A stretch of DNA of 15,677 nt from Metabacillus rhizolycopersici (GTDB taxonomy: Bacteria > Bacillota > Bacilli > Bacillales > Bacillaceae), in the NCBI RefSeq assembly GCF_020075705.1, contig NZ_JAIQUM010000092.1, positions 1-15,677 on the forward strand, written 5' to 3'. A program made the translations under genes and the position numbers. This document shows, in pieces, positions 6,658 through 14,999 of this stretch. Position 1 is the stretch's first letter, and each line of letters opens with the position of its first letter. Below the pieces are notes generated by a model that did no database searches, had not been told where the DNA came from, and saw only the letters and a list, made by a program, of their open reading frames with translations.

Positions 6658-9042
6658 ATGGATGAGAAGTTAATAGAAAATGCGGAATCATGCTACCGGC
6701 TTGCTGAGCAGAAGGCGGCAGATTATTTTACATCACTTAATGTACAGGTTATGCAAAAGACCTATGTCCCTACCTTAACAAATGATCTACACTCCTGGAA
6801 ACAAAACCATATTCATCATTCTTCATTATTATCCTTTTTTTCGGGTGGGAAGAGAAGGTCTAATCAAAAGGAGTATCACAAATATATCCAATGGCTGAAT
6901 TACACAGGTAAACTTGATCATTACCTGGATCGAAGCATCTCCTATATTTTCATGCGTGATTTGGGCAAAGCACTAGACTCAACTAAGACTCAGACAAGGA
7001 TTCGGCATGTAGTTGACAGTTTGAAAAATCATCTTACCGATTCCACCGTAAAAGACCGAGGTGACAAATCCGAGACGTTTAGTATGGTCGGGTTGTATCG
7101 CAAGGCCCAGAAGGAAGGCATTGAATCCACCATGATCTGGGTGGTAGATAAACTAAAGATTGTATCCTCTAATATTCCAAAGGGGATGGATGCTGAGCAA
7201 GCTCAGCGAAAACTAATTAAAATCATTGCTGGTGTCCTAATGCATGTGGTTGAAGAGATGGATGCCGAGATATCTCCTGAGGAACGTAAGCAAAAACTTG
7301 ATGAAGCCATTAGGCTGGGCTATTCCTATGGTTTGACTTATCCCTTCATTGACGATCTTTTGGATGCGAAAATCTTATCCGCTGAGGAAGAAAAGAACTA
7401 TTCCGATCTGATACGGACCACACTTATCACAGGATCTGTGCCGGAGCTGGGAGAGTGGACTGGAACGAACAAGGACTTGATCAGATTTATTCATTCTGAA
7501 CTAAAAGAAGCCTTCGACTATATTAAGTCCCATCAGCGACGAGAGACACGAAAAAACTTTTTTGAACAAACCTATATATTTTTTCATTCACAGGAAGTCG
7601 ATCGTTTAAAGGATCTCACCAATGCAAATTACACCAATGAAGAGCTTTATATTCCGATTATATTAAAATCCTTTTCTTCACGATTAATTGTCCGGTCATT
7701 AATTAATGCTCCTGTGGATGAGAGCTTTGAGAACCAGACATTCTTTTATGGCATTTACAATCAGCTGGCAGATGATTTTGCAGATATGTTTGATGACATG
7801 AAGGAAGGTGCAGTAACGCCTTATACCTATTATATGAAATATCATGATATGCGGCAGGATCTTATAAACCCTTTTGAATTATATTGGACGGTCATCTTCA
7901 ATTTGATCCATAATGTATATCAATCAGATAAGAAGACTCGTGAGGTGATTCTTAATCGGGCAATAAACGGTTTGAAACGATTTAAGGAACGAATGGGAAC
8001 GAAAAAATACAAAGAAGTAATGGAGATTTTTGCTTCGGGAAATCCAAAATTCAATCGTCTCATCCAACATCTGGTTCAAAAAGCGGATGATGTAGATTTC
8101 TTTGATAAACTACTTCGTGATCATATGATTTCGATTCTGAAGAATGAGCGGAAAGAGCAGGAAGATTTTTTAGCTACAATCGAAACTGTACGCAATCAAA
8201 TCAACAAGAGTTTAGCCATCCCTAAAGGCAATCATGTTCCTTTGATGAAAGAGCCAATTATCGATGCTGCAAATTACAGTTTAGAAGGTGATGGGAAGCG
8301 GTTAAGGCCAATCATCACTTGGGTCATGGGCGTGAACGAATATGGATTAAATAAATCGGCTATTATGCCACTTTTGCGATCATTGGAATATATGCATACG
8401 GCATCCCTCATCTTTGATGACTTGCCATCTCAGGATAATGCATCCATCCGCAGGGGGCGTCCAACCCTTCATCAGGTGTATAACATTGCTACAGCTGAAT
8501 TAACTGGTCTTTTTCTGACTCAGAAGGCAATTGAAGAACAAGCATCTCTCAACCAGTTCGATTCGAATACCGTGCTGAACTTAGTTCGATATTCAGCTCA
8601 AGTGACAGAGGAAATGTGTAAGGGACAGGCGGTGGATCTAGATTCGAAAGGGAAACAATTGACACTAGAACAATTAAATAGGATGAGCTTTTATAAAACT
8701 GGAATCGCCTTCGAAGCTTCCCTCATCATGCCTGCAATTCTCGCTCAAGCACAAGAGTCGGAAATGGCGGCGTTAAAGAAATTTGCATATCATGCCGGCA
8801 TTGCGTTTCAGATTAAGGATGACCTCCTCGATGTGGAAGGAGTTGTAAGCAAACTCGGAAAACCAATCGGAAAAGATGCTGAGAACAAAAATTCAACTTT
8901 TGTGTCAATTTTAGGTTCTGTTGATGCGAGAAAAGCGATGTGGGACCATTATTGTCTTGCAATGGATACGTTGCAAGAAGTACCACGCAATACCACTTTT
9001 TTGAAACATTTATTGAATTATATCGTGAACCGAGATCATTGA
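6658..9042 (+). CDS. Two-domain isoprenoid enzyme: class I-like N-terminal domain fused to trans-prenyl diphosphate synthase
   Basis: The C-terminal half (about 500-794) is a canonical trans-isoprenyl diphosphate synthase: GDGKRLRP (544-551), first Asp-rich motif DDLPSQD (587-593, DDxxxxD type) followed by RRGRP, CKGQAVDL, KTG (680-682), second Asp-rich motif DDLLD (721-725) and GKPIGKD. It should add IPP units to an allylic diphosphate with Mg2+. Ala five residues before the first motif suggests a product longer than FPP, by inference. The N-terminal ~470 residues match no family I can name but carry DDLLD (232-236) and QLADDFADMFDDMKEG (369-384) about 140 residues apart, the spacing of class I prenyltransferases and cyclases. 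Ordinary synthases are ~300 aa, so this is a genuine long fusion. ATG 6658 follows GAGG at about 6644-6647. Confidence 0.88.
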   Translation: MDEKLIENAESCYRLAEQKAADYFTSLNVQVMQKTYVPTLTNDLHSWKQNHIHHSSLLSFFSGGKRRSNQKEYHKYIQWLNYTGKLDHYLDRSISYIFMRDLGKALDSTKTQTRIRHVVDSLKNHLTDSTVKDRGDKSETFSMVGLYRKAQKEGIESTMIWVVDKLKIVSSNIPKGMDAEQAQRKLIKIIAGVLMHVVEEMDAEISPEERKQKLDEAIRLGYSYGLTYPFIDDLLDAKILSAEEEKNYSDLIRTTLITGSVPELGEWTGTNKDLIRFIHSELKEAFDYIKSHQRRETRKNFFEQTYIFFHSQEVDRLKDLTNANYTNEELYIPIILKSFSSRLIVRSLINAPVDESFENQTFFYGIYNQLADDFADMFDDMKEGAVTPYTYYMKYHDMRQDLINPFELYWTVIFNLIHNVYQSDKKTREVILNRAINGLKRFKERMGTKKYKEVMEIFASGNPKFNRLIQHLVQKADDVDFFDKLLRDHMISILKNERKEQEDFLATIETVRNQINKSLAIPKGNHVPLMKEPIIDAANYSLEGDGKRLRPIITWVMGVNEYGLNKSAIMPLLRSLEYMHTASLIFDDLPSQDNASIRRGRPTLHQVYNIATAELTGLFLTQKAIEEQASLNQFDSNTVLNLVRYSAQVTEEMCKGQAVDLDSKGKQLTLEQLNRMSFYKTGIAFEASLIMPAILAQAQESEMAALKKFAYHAGIAFQIKDDLLDVEGVVSKLGKPIGKDAENKNSTFVSILGSVDARKAMWDHYCLAMDTLQEVPRNTTFLKHLLNYIVNRDH

Positions 9043-9205
9043 TTTTGTTATGTCTGAAAAGCGTATAATCAATTGGGAGAGGTAGACACTAAAATGAATT
9101 GTATTGTGCTAATCTAGACAGTAGAGAATAAAAGATATTACAGAATGCCGATGATGTTTGCTTTACGTCAAGAATAAAAAAGTTAAAAGTGGAGATGGAG
9201 TTACG

Positions 9206-10681
9206 ATGATAAAGAAAAATGAATTAATGGAAATAGGATGGAATTTTGATAACAGTTATGCACGTCTGCCACAATCATTATTTAGTAGCCTCAACCTAAA
9301 TCCTGTCCATTCACCAAAGTTGGTCATTTTGAATACTTCGTTGGCAGCATCGCTTGGGTTGAATGTTCAGGCGCTGCAAAGCAATGATGGTGTAGCGGTG
9401 CTTGGTGGCAATAGGATTCCCGAAGGAGGTTTCCCTCTTGCTCAAGCTTATGCGGGTCATCAATTCGGGAATTTTACGATGTTAGGTGACGGACGAGCGC
9501 TGCTTTTAGGTGAGCAGATTACACCTTTAAATGAACGAGTTGACATTCAACTAAAGGGTTCAGGTAGAACGCCGTACTCACGTGGGGGCGATGGTCGAGC
9601 GACACTTGGACCGATGCTGCGTGAATACATCATCAGTGAGGCTATGCATGCGCTTGGTATTCCTACCACCCGAAGTCTCGCTGTTGTATCAACTGGTGAG
9701 TCTGTCATTCGGGAGGCTGATCTGCCTGGTGCGATCCTAACCCGCGTGGCAGACAGTCATCTGCGCGTCGGTACTTTTCAATACGTTGCAGGATTAGGTA
9801 AAGTCTCTGAGCTTAAAGCACTGGCTGATTATACAATAAAACGGCATTTTCCAGATGCGGATGCTTCCAAAGACCGCTATCTTTCCTTACTTCAGGAGGT
9901 CGTGAAGCGTCAGGCGATGCTGGTTGCTAAATGGCAACTAGTAGGTTTTATTCACGGGGTGATGAACACTGACAACATGACGATTAGTGGAGAAACGATT
10001 GATTATGGACCATGCGCTTTCATGGATGCCTATAACCCTGAAACAGTATTCAGTTCTATAGACGTTCAAGGCCGTTATGCTTATGGTAATCAACCGTATA
10101 TTGCTGGTTGGAATCTCGCGCGATTTGCTGAAAGTTTATTATCGCTGTTGCATGATGACAAGGAGCAAGCTTTGGAACTTGCTCAGGATGTAATTTCAGG
10201 TTATTCAAAGTTGTATCATCGTCATTGGCTCGCGGGAATGCGAGAAAAACTGGGGATGGTAAATGAAGAGGAACAAGACGAAGCCTTGATTGACGATCTT
10301 CTAAAAATAATGCAGAAGTATCATGCAGACTATACGAATACCTTTCGTGCATTAACGTTTGATAGGTTAGAGGGTCAGGATCTGTTTGGTACAGATGAAT
10401 TTGAACAGTGGTATAAGCTTTGGCAGGAAAGACTAAAACGACAGAAGGAAACAAAAGAATCCGCGCATCAGTTAATGAAAAAGAGCAATCCTGCACTAAT
10501 TCCTCGTAACCATCGGGTAGAGGAAGCTTTAGAAGCTGCGGTGAAACAGGGTGATTATACCGTTATGGACCGGCTGCTTGATGTTCTTTCAAGCCCCTAT
10601 GCTCACACTCGCGAACAGGAGGATTACTCGAAACTGCCTGAGTCATCAACAATACCTTACCAAACGTATTGTGGGACATAA
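9206..10681 (+). CDS. selO: Protein adenylyltransferase SelO (pseudokinase-fold AMPylase)
   Basis: SelO (YdiU/UPF0061) transfers AMP from ATP to Ser/Thr/Tyr of proteins, with the nucleotide bound upside-down in a kinase fold. From ATG 9206 the product is 491 aa, normal for the family. K117 (IQLKGSG), E140 (LRE), D256 (NTDN) and D266 (DYGP) fall at the places of K113, E136, D252 and D262 of the Pseudomonas enzyme, so it should be active. The extreme C-terminus is CGT, where animal SelO has a selenocysteine and many bacteria a Cys motif, so C489 may be a redox switch. I prefer 9206 to the in-frame TTG at 9158 because GGAG precedes it and [20 protein letters not shown] is the natural N-terminus. 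A terminator follows. Confidence 0.95.
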   Translation: MIKKNELMEIGWNFDNSYARLPQSLFSSLNLNPVHSPKLVILNTSLAASLGLNVQALQSNDGVAVLGGNRIPEGGFPLAQAYAGHQFGNFTMLGDGRALLLGEQITPLNERVDIQLKGSGRTPYSRGGDGRATLGPMLREYIISEAMHALGIPTTRSLAVVSTGESVIREADLPGAILTRVADSHLRVGTFQYVAGLGKVSELKALADYTIKRHFPDADASKDRYLSLLQEVVKRQAMLVAKWQLVGFIHGVMNTDNMTISGETIDYGPCAFMDAYNPETVFSSIDVQGRYAYGNQPYIAGWNLARFAESLLSLLHDDKEQALELAQDVISGYSKLYHRHWLAGMREKLGMVNEEEQDEALIDDLLKIMQKYHADYTNTFRALTFDRLEGQDLFGTDEFEQWYKLWQERLKRQKETKESAHQLMKKSNPALIPRNHRVEEALEAAVKQGDYTVMDRLLDVLSSPYAHTREQEDYSKLPESSTIPYQTYCGT

Positions 10682-10740
10682 AATAGAAGCAATAGAGTAA
10701 CTACCTGATAGAAAGTGAAAATGAAGAATAGCTGTTTGCT

Positions 10741-10769
10741 GAAAAAGGGCTAATTAGTAGTCCTTTTTC
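10741..10769 (+). terminator. Intrinsic terminator of selO
   Basis: GAAAAAGGGCTA (10741-10752) pairs with TAGTCCTTTTTC (10758-10769), including one G·U, around loop ATTAG. The T-rich right arm and TCTTTT after it complete the signal, 60 nt past the selO stop. Confidence 0.85.
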
Positions 10770-10960
10770 TTTTGTGTGCGTGATAAAGAGAGTGGTCTTA
10801 GGCATGGGGGAAAATCACAGAACTTAAAGCAAAGGAAGCCCATTCTTTCAGGTGTGGGAGGAATTTTCATTTTTATATTTTTTCCCTAAAAAAGTACAAT
10901 TAGTAAAGGTATTTTGTTATAATTAATATAGGAACATGTGTTTGTGCAAGAGGGTTGGAA
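10770..10960. other. AT-rich spacer with a possible promoter
   Basis: No gene is seen. A perfect TATAAT lies at 10918-10923, about 40 nt before the ATG of the TnpB-like remnant, without a clear -35. The stretch 10890-10950 resembles the leader found before IS605-type tnpB genes in Bacillus, from memory only. Confidence 0.35.
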
Positions 10961-11029
10961 ATGGCGAAGGAAACAACACCTTCATTTGTTTTAACGTTGG
11001 AGATGAAGACGAATCCTTCTATTCCCTAG
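10961..11029 (+). pseudogene. Probable N-terminal remnant of an IS605-family TnpB (OrfB) gene
   Basis: ATG 10961, preceded by GAGGG at 10950-10954, opens MAKETTPSFVLTLEMKT and then stops at TAG 11027-11029 after 22 codons. This opening is strongly like that of Bacillus TnpB/OrfB proteins (the form 'SFVLTL.LKT'), the RNA-guided nucleases of IS200/IS605 elements. Nothing of the remaining ~350 residues is visible before the gene at 11171, so only a scar is left. The assignment rests on about 17 residues and is tentative. Confidence 0.45.
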
Positions 11030-11170
11030 GATTATATCACTGAATAAATTACCAAAATAGGTAAAAGATAAGATACGACTATTAATGTGAGGGTTATAGT
11101 TATTCCTGGATGCTGAATCTAGCGACTATAAAAAATTTCCGAACATTACTGAAAGGGAAGTATTTGAAGA

Positions 11171-12265
11171 ATGGAGAACGTAAAGATTTCCTCTTATCAG
11201 GTATTCACTTTGATTTACATCTTTGTTTTAGGGACGACGATTATCTTTCCAATAGGGGCAGATGCCAAACAGGCTGCTTGGATTTCCATTTTACTTGGAC
11301 TTCTTGGCGGCTTACCTTTACTTATAATGTATTATTATCTAAATAAACAGTATCCGAACTTAGTACTAACAGAATATTGCATTAAAATTCTTGGGAAACA
11401 TATCGGAACAATTGTCGGTATTATTTATATTCTCTTTTTTTTGTATGGCGCTGCACGAGATGTTAGAGATGCAATGGAACTCGTTCCTTTATTCTTAGAT
11501 GGCACTCCTGTGTGGGCTATTGGAACCGTTCTTATGCTGCCTGTCCTTTTTGGCATATTTTTAGGGATAGAAGTTATAGGTAGGACGGGCGAGATTTTAT
11601 TTCTTTATATCCTACTCACTGGAATCATAATGGTCATTTTTGTATTCTTTTCTGATGTCGTAAAATTAGAGAACATAAGACCTGTTTTGGAACCAGGCTG
11701 GGGAACGATTATTAGAACTACTCGAAATGAAACTTGGATGGCTCCTTTTGGTGAAATTATTTGTTTTACGATGATTTTTGCTTATTTGAATAAATCAAAA
11801 TCACAATTAAAGGTTGGGCTGGCGGGAGTCATTTGTGGTGGAGTGGTCCTAGTGTTTACACAATTCTTAACTATAGCAGTTCTAGGGGAAGAAATAAGAA
11901 ATAGCTCAATTGCGCCTTTATTAGCTATGGTCCAAAAAGTTAACATTGGTCATTTTATTCAAAGACTAGATTCTCTTTTTATGATTTGGTTAATTGTTAA
12001 CGCTTATTTCAAAATTACTATTTTTATGTATGCTGCTGTAATAGGTGGAGCAACTATTTTCAAAGTATCTAAAAATCGTCTAATTATCCTATTCGGTCTT
12101 ATCACTCTTTTCACTTCAATCTTCTTTGCTGGAAGCTATAAAGCGCATATGAACCAAAGTGATATCGTATTAAAAAATGTTTACCCAATTTTTTCACTCT
12201 ATATTCCTTTCCTATTATGTATAGTCTATTTTGTTCGACAAAGATTAAATAAAATGGGAAAGTGA
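11171..12265 (+). CDS. GerAB/YndE-type spore germination permease, orphan
   Basis: This 364-aa integral membrane protein has about ten helices and the hallmark opening of the spore-germination permease family (KISSYQVFTLIYIFVLGTTI). It also has a mid-protein segment (ARDVRDAMELVPLFLDGTPV, about residues 95-115) and a conserved LENIRPVLEPGWG extracellular stretch near residue 170. GerB subunits of germinant receptors sit in the spore inner membrane and bind the germinant (amino acid or sugar), together with GerA and GerC partners. Here no gerA or gerC homologue lies within 1.5 kb on either side, and a repeat copy follows directly. It may be an orphan subunit that works with another receptor, or the survivor of a broken operon. 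Ribosome site AAAGGGA (~11152-11158) is rather far from ATG 11171. Confidence 0.9.
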   Translation: MENVKISSYQVFTLIYIFVLGTTIIFPIGADAKQAAWISILLGLLGGLPLLIMYYYLNKQYPNLVLTEYCIKILGKHIGTIVGIIYILFFLYGAARDVRDAMELVPLFLDGTPVWAIGTVLMLPVLFGIFLGIEVIGRTGEILFLYILLTGIIMVIFVFFSDVVKLENIRPVLEPGWGTIIRTTRNETWMAPFGEIICFTMIFAYLNKSKSQLKVGLAGVICGGVVLVFTQFLTIAVLGEEIRNSSIAPLLAMVQKVNIGHFIQRLDSLFMIWLIVNAYFKITIFMYAAVIGGATIFKVSKNRLIILFGLITLFTSIFFAGSYKAHMNQSDIVLKNVYPIFSLYIPFLLCIVYFVRQRLNKMGK

Positions 12266-12283
12266 GAAGCCATCAACCTTCAT

Positions 12284-12400
12284 TTTCTATCGGTTAGTAA
12301 CACCCCTACCTTAAGATTCAAGAGCAACATAGAAGATAAGCGGAGAACTGCTCGTGAAAATCTGATAAGACCCACTGATGGAAGGCTCGTTCTATTGATA
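12284..12400 (+). repeat. Dispersed structured repeat, copy 4 (degenerate, internally deleted)
   Basis: CGGTTAGTAACACCCCTACC (12291-12310) and AGCGGAGAACTGCTCGT (12339-12355) are worn versions of the first hairpin. The copy then jumps to GACCCACTGATGGAAGGCTCG, the right arm and tail of the last hairpin without its left arm. Pairing is largely lost, so this copy is older or inactive. Confidence 0.7.
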
Positions 12401-12701
12401 CATTTTTCCTTTCATTGTAATAGGAGAATTGTTTGTATAACAAATCACAGATTCTACTTTCGTTAGAAACCTAAAAAATAAATAAAATTACCTTACAGTA
12501 TTTAAATATATTCTTTATTTGTTTGTGATTTTCTCATTATTTTACTCGAAAAATGATAGTATCTATATATCTATTATTTTTTGAAAGTGCATTTGAGTTT
12601 TTCCACTACATAAGATTAAGAAACAATGATCAATTTAAAAAAACAACAATTGTTGAAGAAATGGATTCAGAATAAAAAAGTTATAAAGGACGGTGAGTAT
12701 C
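12401..12701 (+). other. AT-rich region upstream of the HPrK-like gene
   Basis: No gene is seen. The region is strongly AT-rich and must contain the promoter of the 12702 gene. Several TATA-like stretches occur (for example near 12560-12575), but none has a convincing -35. Confidence 0.4.
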
Positions 12702-13640
12702 ATGGACGTGAAATTATTAACGGTTGAAGATTTAGTTCAAAAGTTTTCATTGAAGGTATTAGCAGGGGAAAATCAGCTACAGCAAAAGATTACGCAATCA
12801 CGAGCGCATCGTCCGGGGTTGGAGTTTGTTGGTCATTTTGATTTTTTTCCGACTGAACGCGTTCAAATACTTGGAAAAAAGGAAATTAATTATTTGCATA
12901 AATTAAGCATTGATGAAAGACAGTTGCGAATAGGTAATATTGTCAAATATCATCCTCCTTGCTTTATCGTTCCGGCAGGGAAGGAAGGACTAACATATTT
13001 GACTCAATATTGTGTAGAAGAGGGAATTCCGTTGTTATGTACAAACGAACCTGAAACTACATCTGAATTTATTATGAAATTAGATGCGTATATGGTAAAA
13101 GCTTTAGCGCCTGAAATCGCGATACATGGAGTTTGTATCAATGTGTTTGGAATGGGGATTTTACTCCGTGGAAAGTCAGGTGTCGGCAAAAGTGAAACAG
13201 CGCACACATTAATTGGTCGGGGGCACCGGCTTGTTGCTGATGATATTGTCGTATTGAAAAAGCTTAGCCCACGGACACTTCTGGGTACTCACGATGAAAA
13301 GACGAAGGAATTTCTTGCTCTTCGTAGTGTCGGTTTATTAAATGTGGTGCGTTTATATGGGAGAAAAGCTTTTCAGGATGAAACGAGGATTTCGCTTGAT
13401 ATTGAATTGACAAAATGGCAGAAAAATTCCCTGAATAATGACCTGGAAGTCAAATCAACATTTACGGAATATATGGGCGTTCAAGTTCCTCATCTTGAAA
13501 TACAACTTCAGCCCGGCCGCGATGTAGCAGGGTTAATAGAAGCAGCGGCAAACAACTGGTATCTAAAGCAGCAAGGGTACAGTGCTGCAGAAGAATTCAT
13601 GAGACGTCTAGAGTCTGATACTCCTAATTCTAGTTGGTAA
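12702..13640 (+). CDS. HPr kinase/phosphorylase-like protein, divergent paralogue
   Basis: The 312-aa product aligns along its length with HPrK, the bifunctional enzyme that phosphorylates HPr on Ser46 for carbon catabolite control. Its N-terminal domain includes HRPGLEFVGHFDFFPTERVQ, then come catalytic-type His (IHG, H142), Walker A GKSGVGKSE (157-165), VADD (178-181) and PGRDVAGLIEAAA near 271. The family signature 'LEIRGLGIINV' reads LALRSVGLLNV here: the Mg-binding-region Glu is Ala (206) and a Gly is Ser (209). It also stands alone, without the usual lgt neighbour of hprK. I take it for a second, specialised copy rather than the housekeeping hprK. ATG 12702 is preferred to GTG 12693, which lies too close to AAAGGA (12685-12690). 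Confidence 0.85.
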   Translation: MDVKLLTVEDLVQKFSLKVLAGENQLQQKITQSRAHRPGLEFVGHFDFFPTERVQILGKKEINYLHKLSIDERQLRIGNIVKYHPPCFIVPAGKEGLTYLTQYCVEEGIPLLCTNEPETTSEFIMKLDAYMVKALAPEIAIHGVCINVFGMGILLRGKSGVGKSETAHTLIGRGHRLVADDIVVLKKLSPRTLLGTHDEKTKEFLALRSVGLLNVVRLYGRKAFQDETRISLDIELTKWQKNSLNNDLEVKSTFTEYMGVQVPHLEIQLQPGRDVAGLIEAAANNWYLKQQGYSAAEEFMRRLESDTPNSSW

Positions 13641-13862
13641 TGATCCATTGTGCCGTCTTAGCCTTAAGGTCTAAGAGGGAAAAAGCCCTTAATCTACAAG
13701 TTTCCTTCATTCTTCAGTATATAAACGAAATAAAGCTGAATACATAAAGCGAAAACGTTAGGCCTCTACAGAATAAATATTGAGAACAAATAAAAAGTGG
13801 AACACTGTTAAGGTGATTCAGATTAATTTTACAAATTAAGAGATGTATAGATTTCCACCAGA

Positions 13863-13897
13863 AGGTTTGCTGAAATAATTCTGCAAACCTTTTTTTA
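13863..13897 (+). terminator. Intrinsic terminator downstream of the HPrK-like gene
   Basis: AGGTTTGC (13863-13870) pairs perfectly with GCAAACCT (13883-13890), followed by a T-run through 13896. It lies 220 nt past the stop codon, so the transcript has a long 3' tail or an unnoticed small RNA ends here. Confidence 0.8.
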
Positions 13898-13967
13898 TAT
13901 CAAAAAAGATTAGAAAGAAACGTTGAAGTTGAATTTGATGGAGGTAATCGTTTTCATTTGTGACTCA

Positions 13968-13998
13968 AATCAAGGAGGTTGCATGAACCTCCTTGATT
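13968..13998 (+). repeat. Perfect 13-bp hairpin enclosing a Shine-Dalgarno sequence and ATG
   Basis: AATCAAGGAGGTT (13968-13980) and AACCTCCTTGATT (13986-13998) are perfect arms around GCATG. AAGGAGG is an ideal ribosome binding site, and the loop's ATG (13983) opens MNLLDCD and TAA. No T-run follows on either strand, so it is not a normal terminator for the convergent transporter gene. Confidence 0.7.
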
Positions 13999-14092
13999 GC
14001 GACTAATGTTGCAGCTATCTTATTAAGGTATCTTTTAAGGTTATCAGGTTTCGATTCGAAGATCATACATACGATTGATAAGGTAACTATTG

Positions 14093-14986
14093 CTAGAAAT
14101 TATTCAGCTTTTCACCTTTTTTTTGATACGTAGATAGTACAACTCCTCCCACTATAAATAGAGATCCGACAATTTCTGTACCAGTTATTGGTTTATATAG
14201 TATGATCAATCCCATTATCATTGCTACAAAAGGTTCTAAATTAGATAATATTGACGCCTTTGAAGCATCAACATGTCTAATGTTGTTATTCCAAATCAGT
14301 GTAGCTATACCGTGTACAACAACAGCAGTTCCAATCAGAAAAGTCCAATCAGATAGATCAGAGCTTATTCGTAAGGGAGTTTCTAGTAAAAAAACAAAAG
14401 GAATCGATACCACAAAGCCTATTATATTCGAATATAAAGTAATGGTAAGTGGATCTATTCTTTGAGATAGAAGCCTCGTCATAATAATCATAATGGCGAA
14501 TGTAACCATCGTTAGTACAATCCATAATAAACCTTTATCGATATGTAAAGAGGATAAATTGCCTTTTGCTACAACAAAGTAAATACCTATGATTGCCACA
14601 ATAGATCCCATCAACATGCGAATTGTTAATTTTTCATGCAAAAAAATAGCTGCTAAAAGGCCAGTTAAAATAGGGGTAGTTGCTAAAATTAATGCAGATG
14701 TAGTTGGATCAGCTGTTTGTAACCCCACAAAAAAGGACCATTGATTTATAAATACACCAATAACCCCTAGGAAAATTAACGTAAGTAAATCTTTTTTATT
14801 TACACGTTTAAAGTGTGTTTTATAGGAGGATAATCCAACTAAAAATAATACTATAAACAATAGTCTAAGAGTGGTTAACAGAGTTGGGGAAAAATCTTGG
14901 ACTAAAATCTTTCCGAATACAAAATTGCTTCCCCATACCACTACACAAAAAGTTAGCCAAGTATATGCTTGCAACAAGTTTATCAT
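14093..14986 (-). CDS. EamA/DMT-family membrane transporter
   Basis: This 297-aa transporter has ten helices and two EamA domains. It starts with AYTWLTFCVVVWGSNFVFGK (residues ~7-26), contains ADPTTSALILATTPILTGLL (about 91-110), and in the second half the conserved SNLEPFVAMIMGLI. It presumably exports a small metabolite or drug. It is only distantly similar to the EamA protein at 2963-3907, so it is not a recent duplicate. ATG 14986 has GGAAGG directly against it, which is too close; TTG three codons later (14977) would be better spaced, so the true start may be there. No regulator gene is adjacent. It is transcribed away from the rRNA operon, with a TATAAA-like -10 near 15015-15025 on the minus strand. 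Confidence 0.92.
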   Translation of the reverse strand: MINLLQAYTWLTFCVVVWGSNFVFGKILVQDFSPTLLTTLRLLFIVLFLVGLSSYKTHFKRVNKKDLLTLIFLGVIGVFINQWSFFVGLQTADPTTSALILATTPILTGLLAAIFLHEKLTIRMLMGSIVAIIGIYFVVAKGNLSSLHIDKGLLWIVLTMVTFAIMIIMTRLLSQRIDPLTITLYSNIIGFVVSIPFVFLLETPLRISSDLSDWTFLIGTAVVVHGIATLIWNNNIRHVDASKASILSNLEPFVAMIMGLIILYKPITGTEIVGSLFIVGGVVLSTYQKKGEKLNNF

Positions 14987-14999
14987 CCTTCCGTCTAAC

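Larger units (their letters stand above)
13641..14092. other. Intergenic region between the HPrK-like gene and the second transporter
   Basis: No gene of normal size is seen. It contains a terminator at 13863-13897 and a strong hairpin at 13968-13998. Short frames (for example 13938-14006, 22 codons) have no ribosome binding site. Confidence 0.5.

Noticed and set aside
9094..9117. Seven-codon frame (MNCIVLI) with a ribosome site before selO
   Set aside because: Too short and without regulatory structure around it; a chance match is likely.
10056..10496. 146-codon open frame on the minus strand
   Set aside because: It lies wholly inside selO, which has all catalytic residues; the translation looks like an antisense shadow, and no ribosome site is evident.
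11100..11183. Short frame ending EREVFEEWRT that overlaps the gerB-like start, considered as the tail of a lost gerA
   Set aside because: Only about 26 codons after a stop, and I cannot match it to a GerA or GerC C-terminus.
11110..11346. 78-codon open frame overlapping the start of the gerB-like gene
   Set aside because: It overlaps the conserved N-terminus of the GerAB-type protein in another frame and resembles nothing known.
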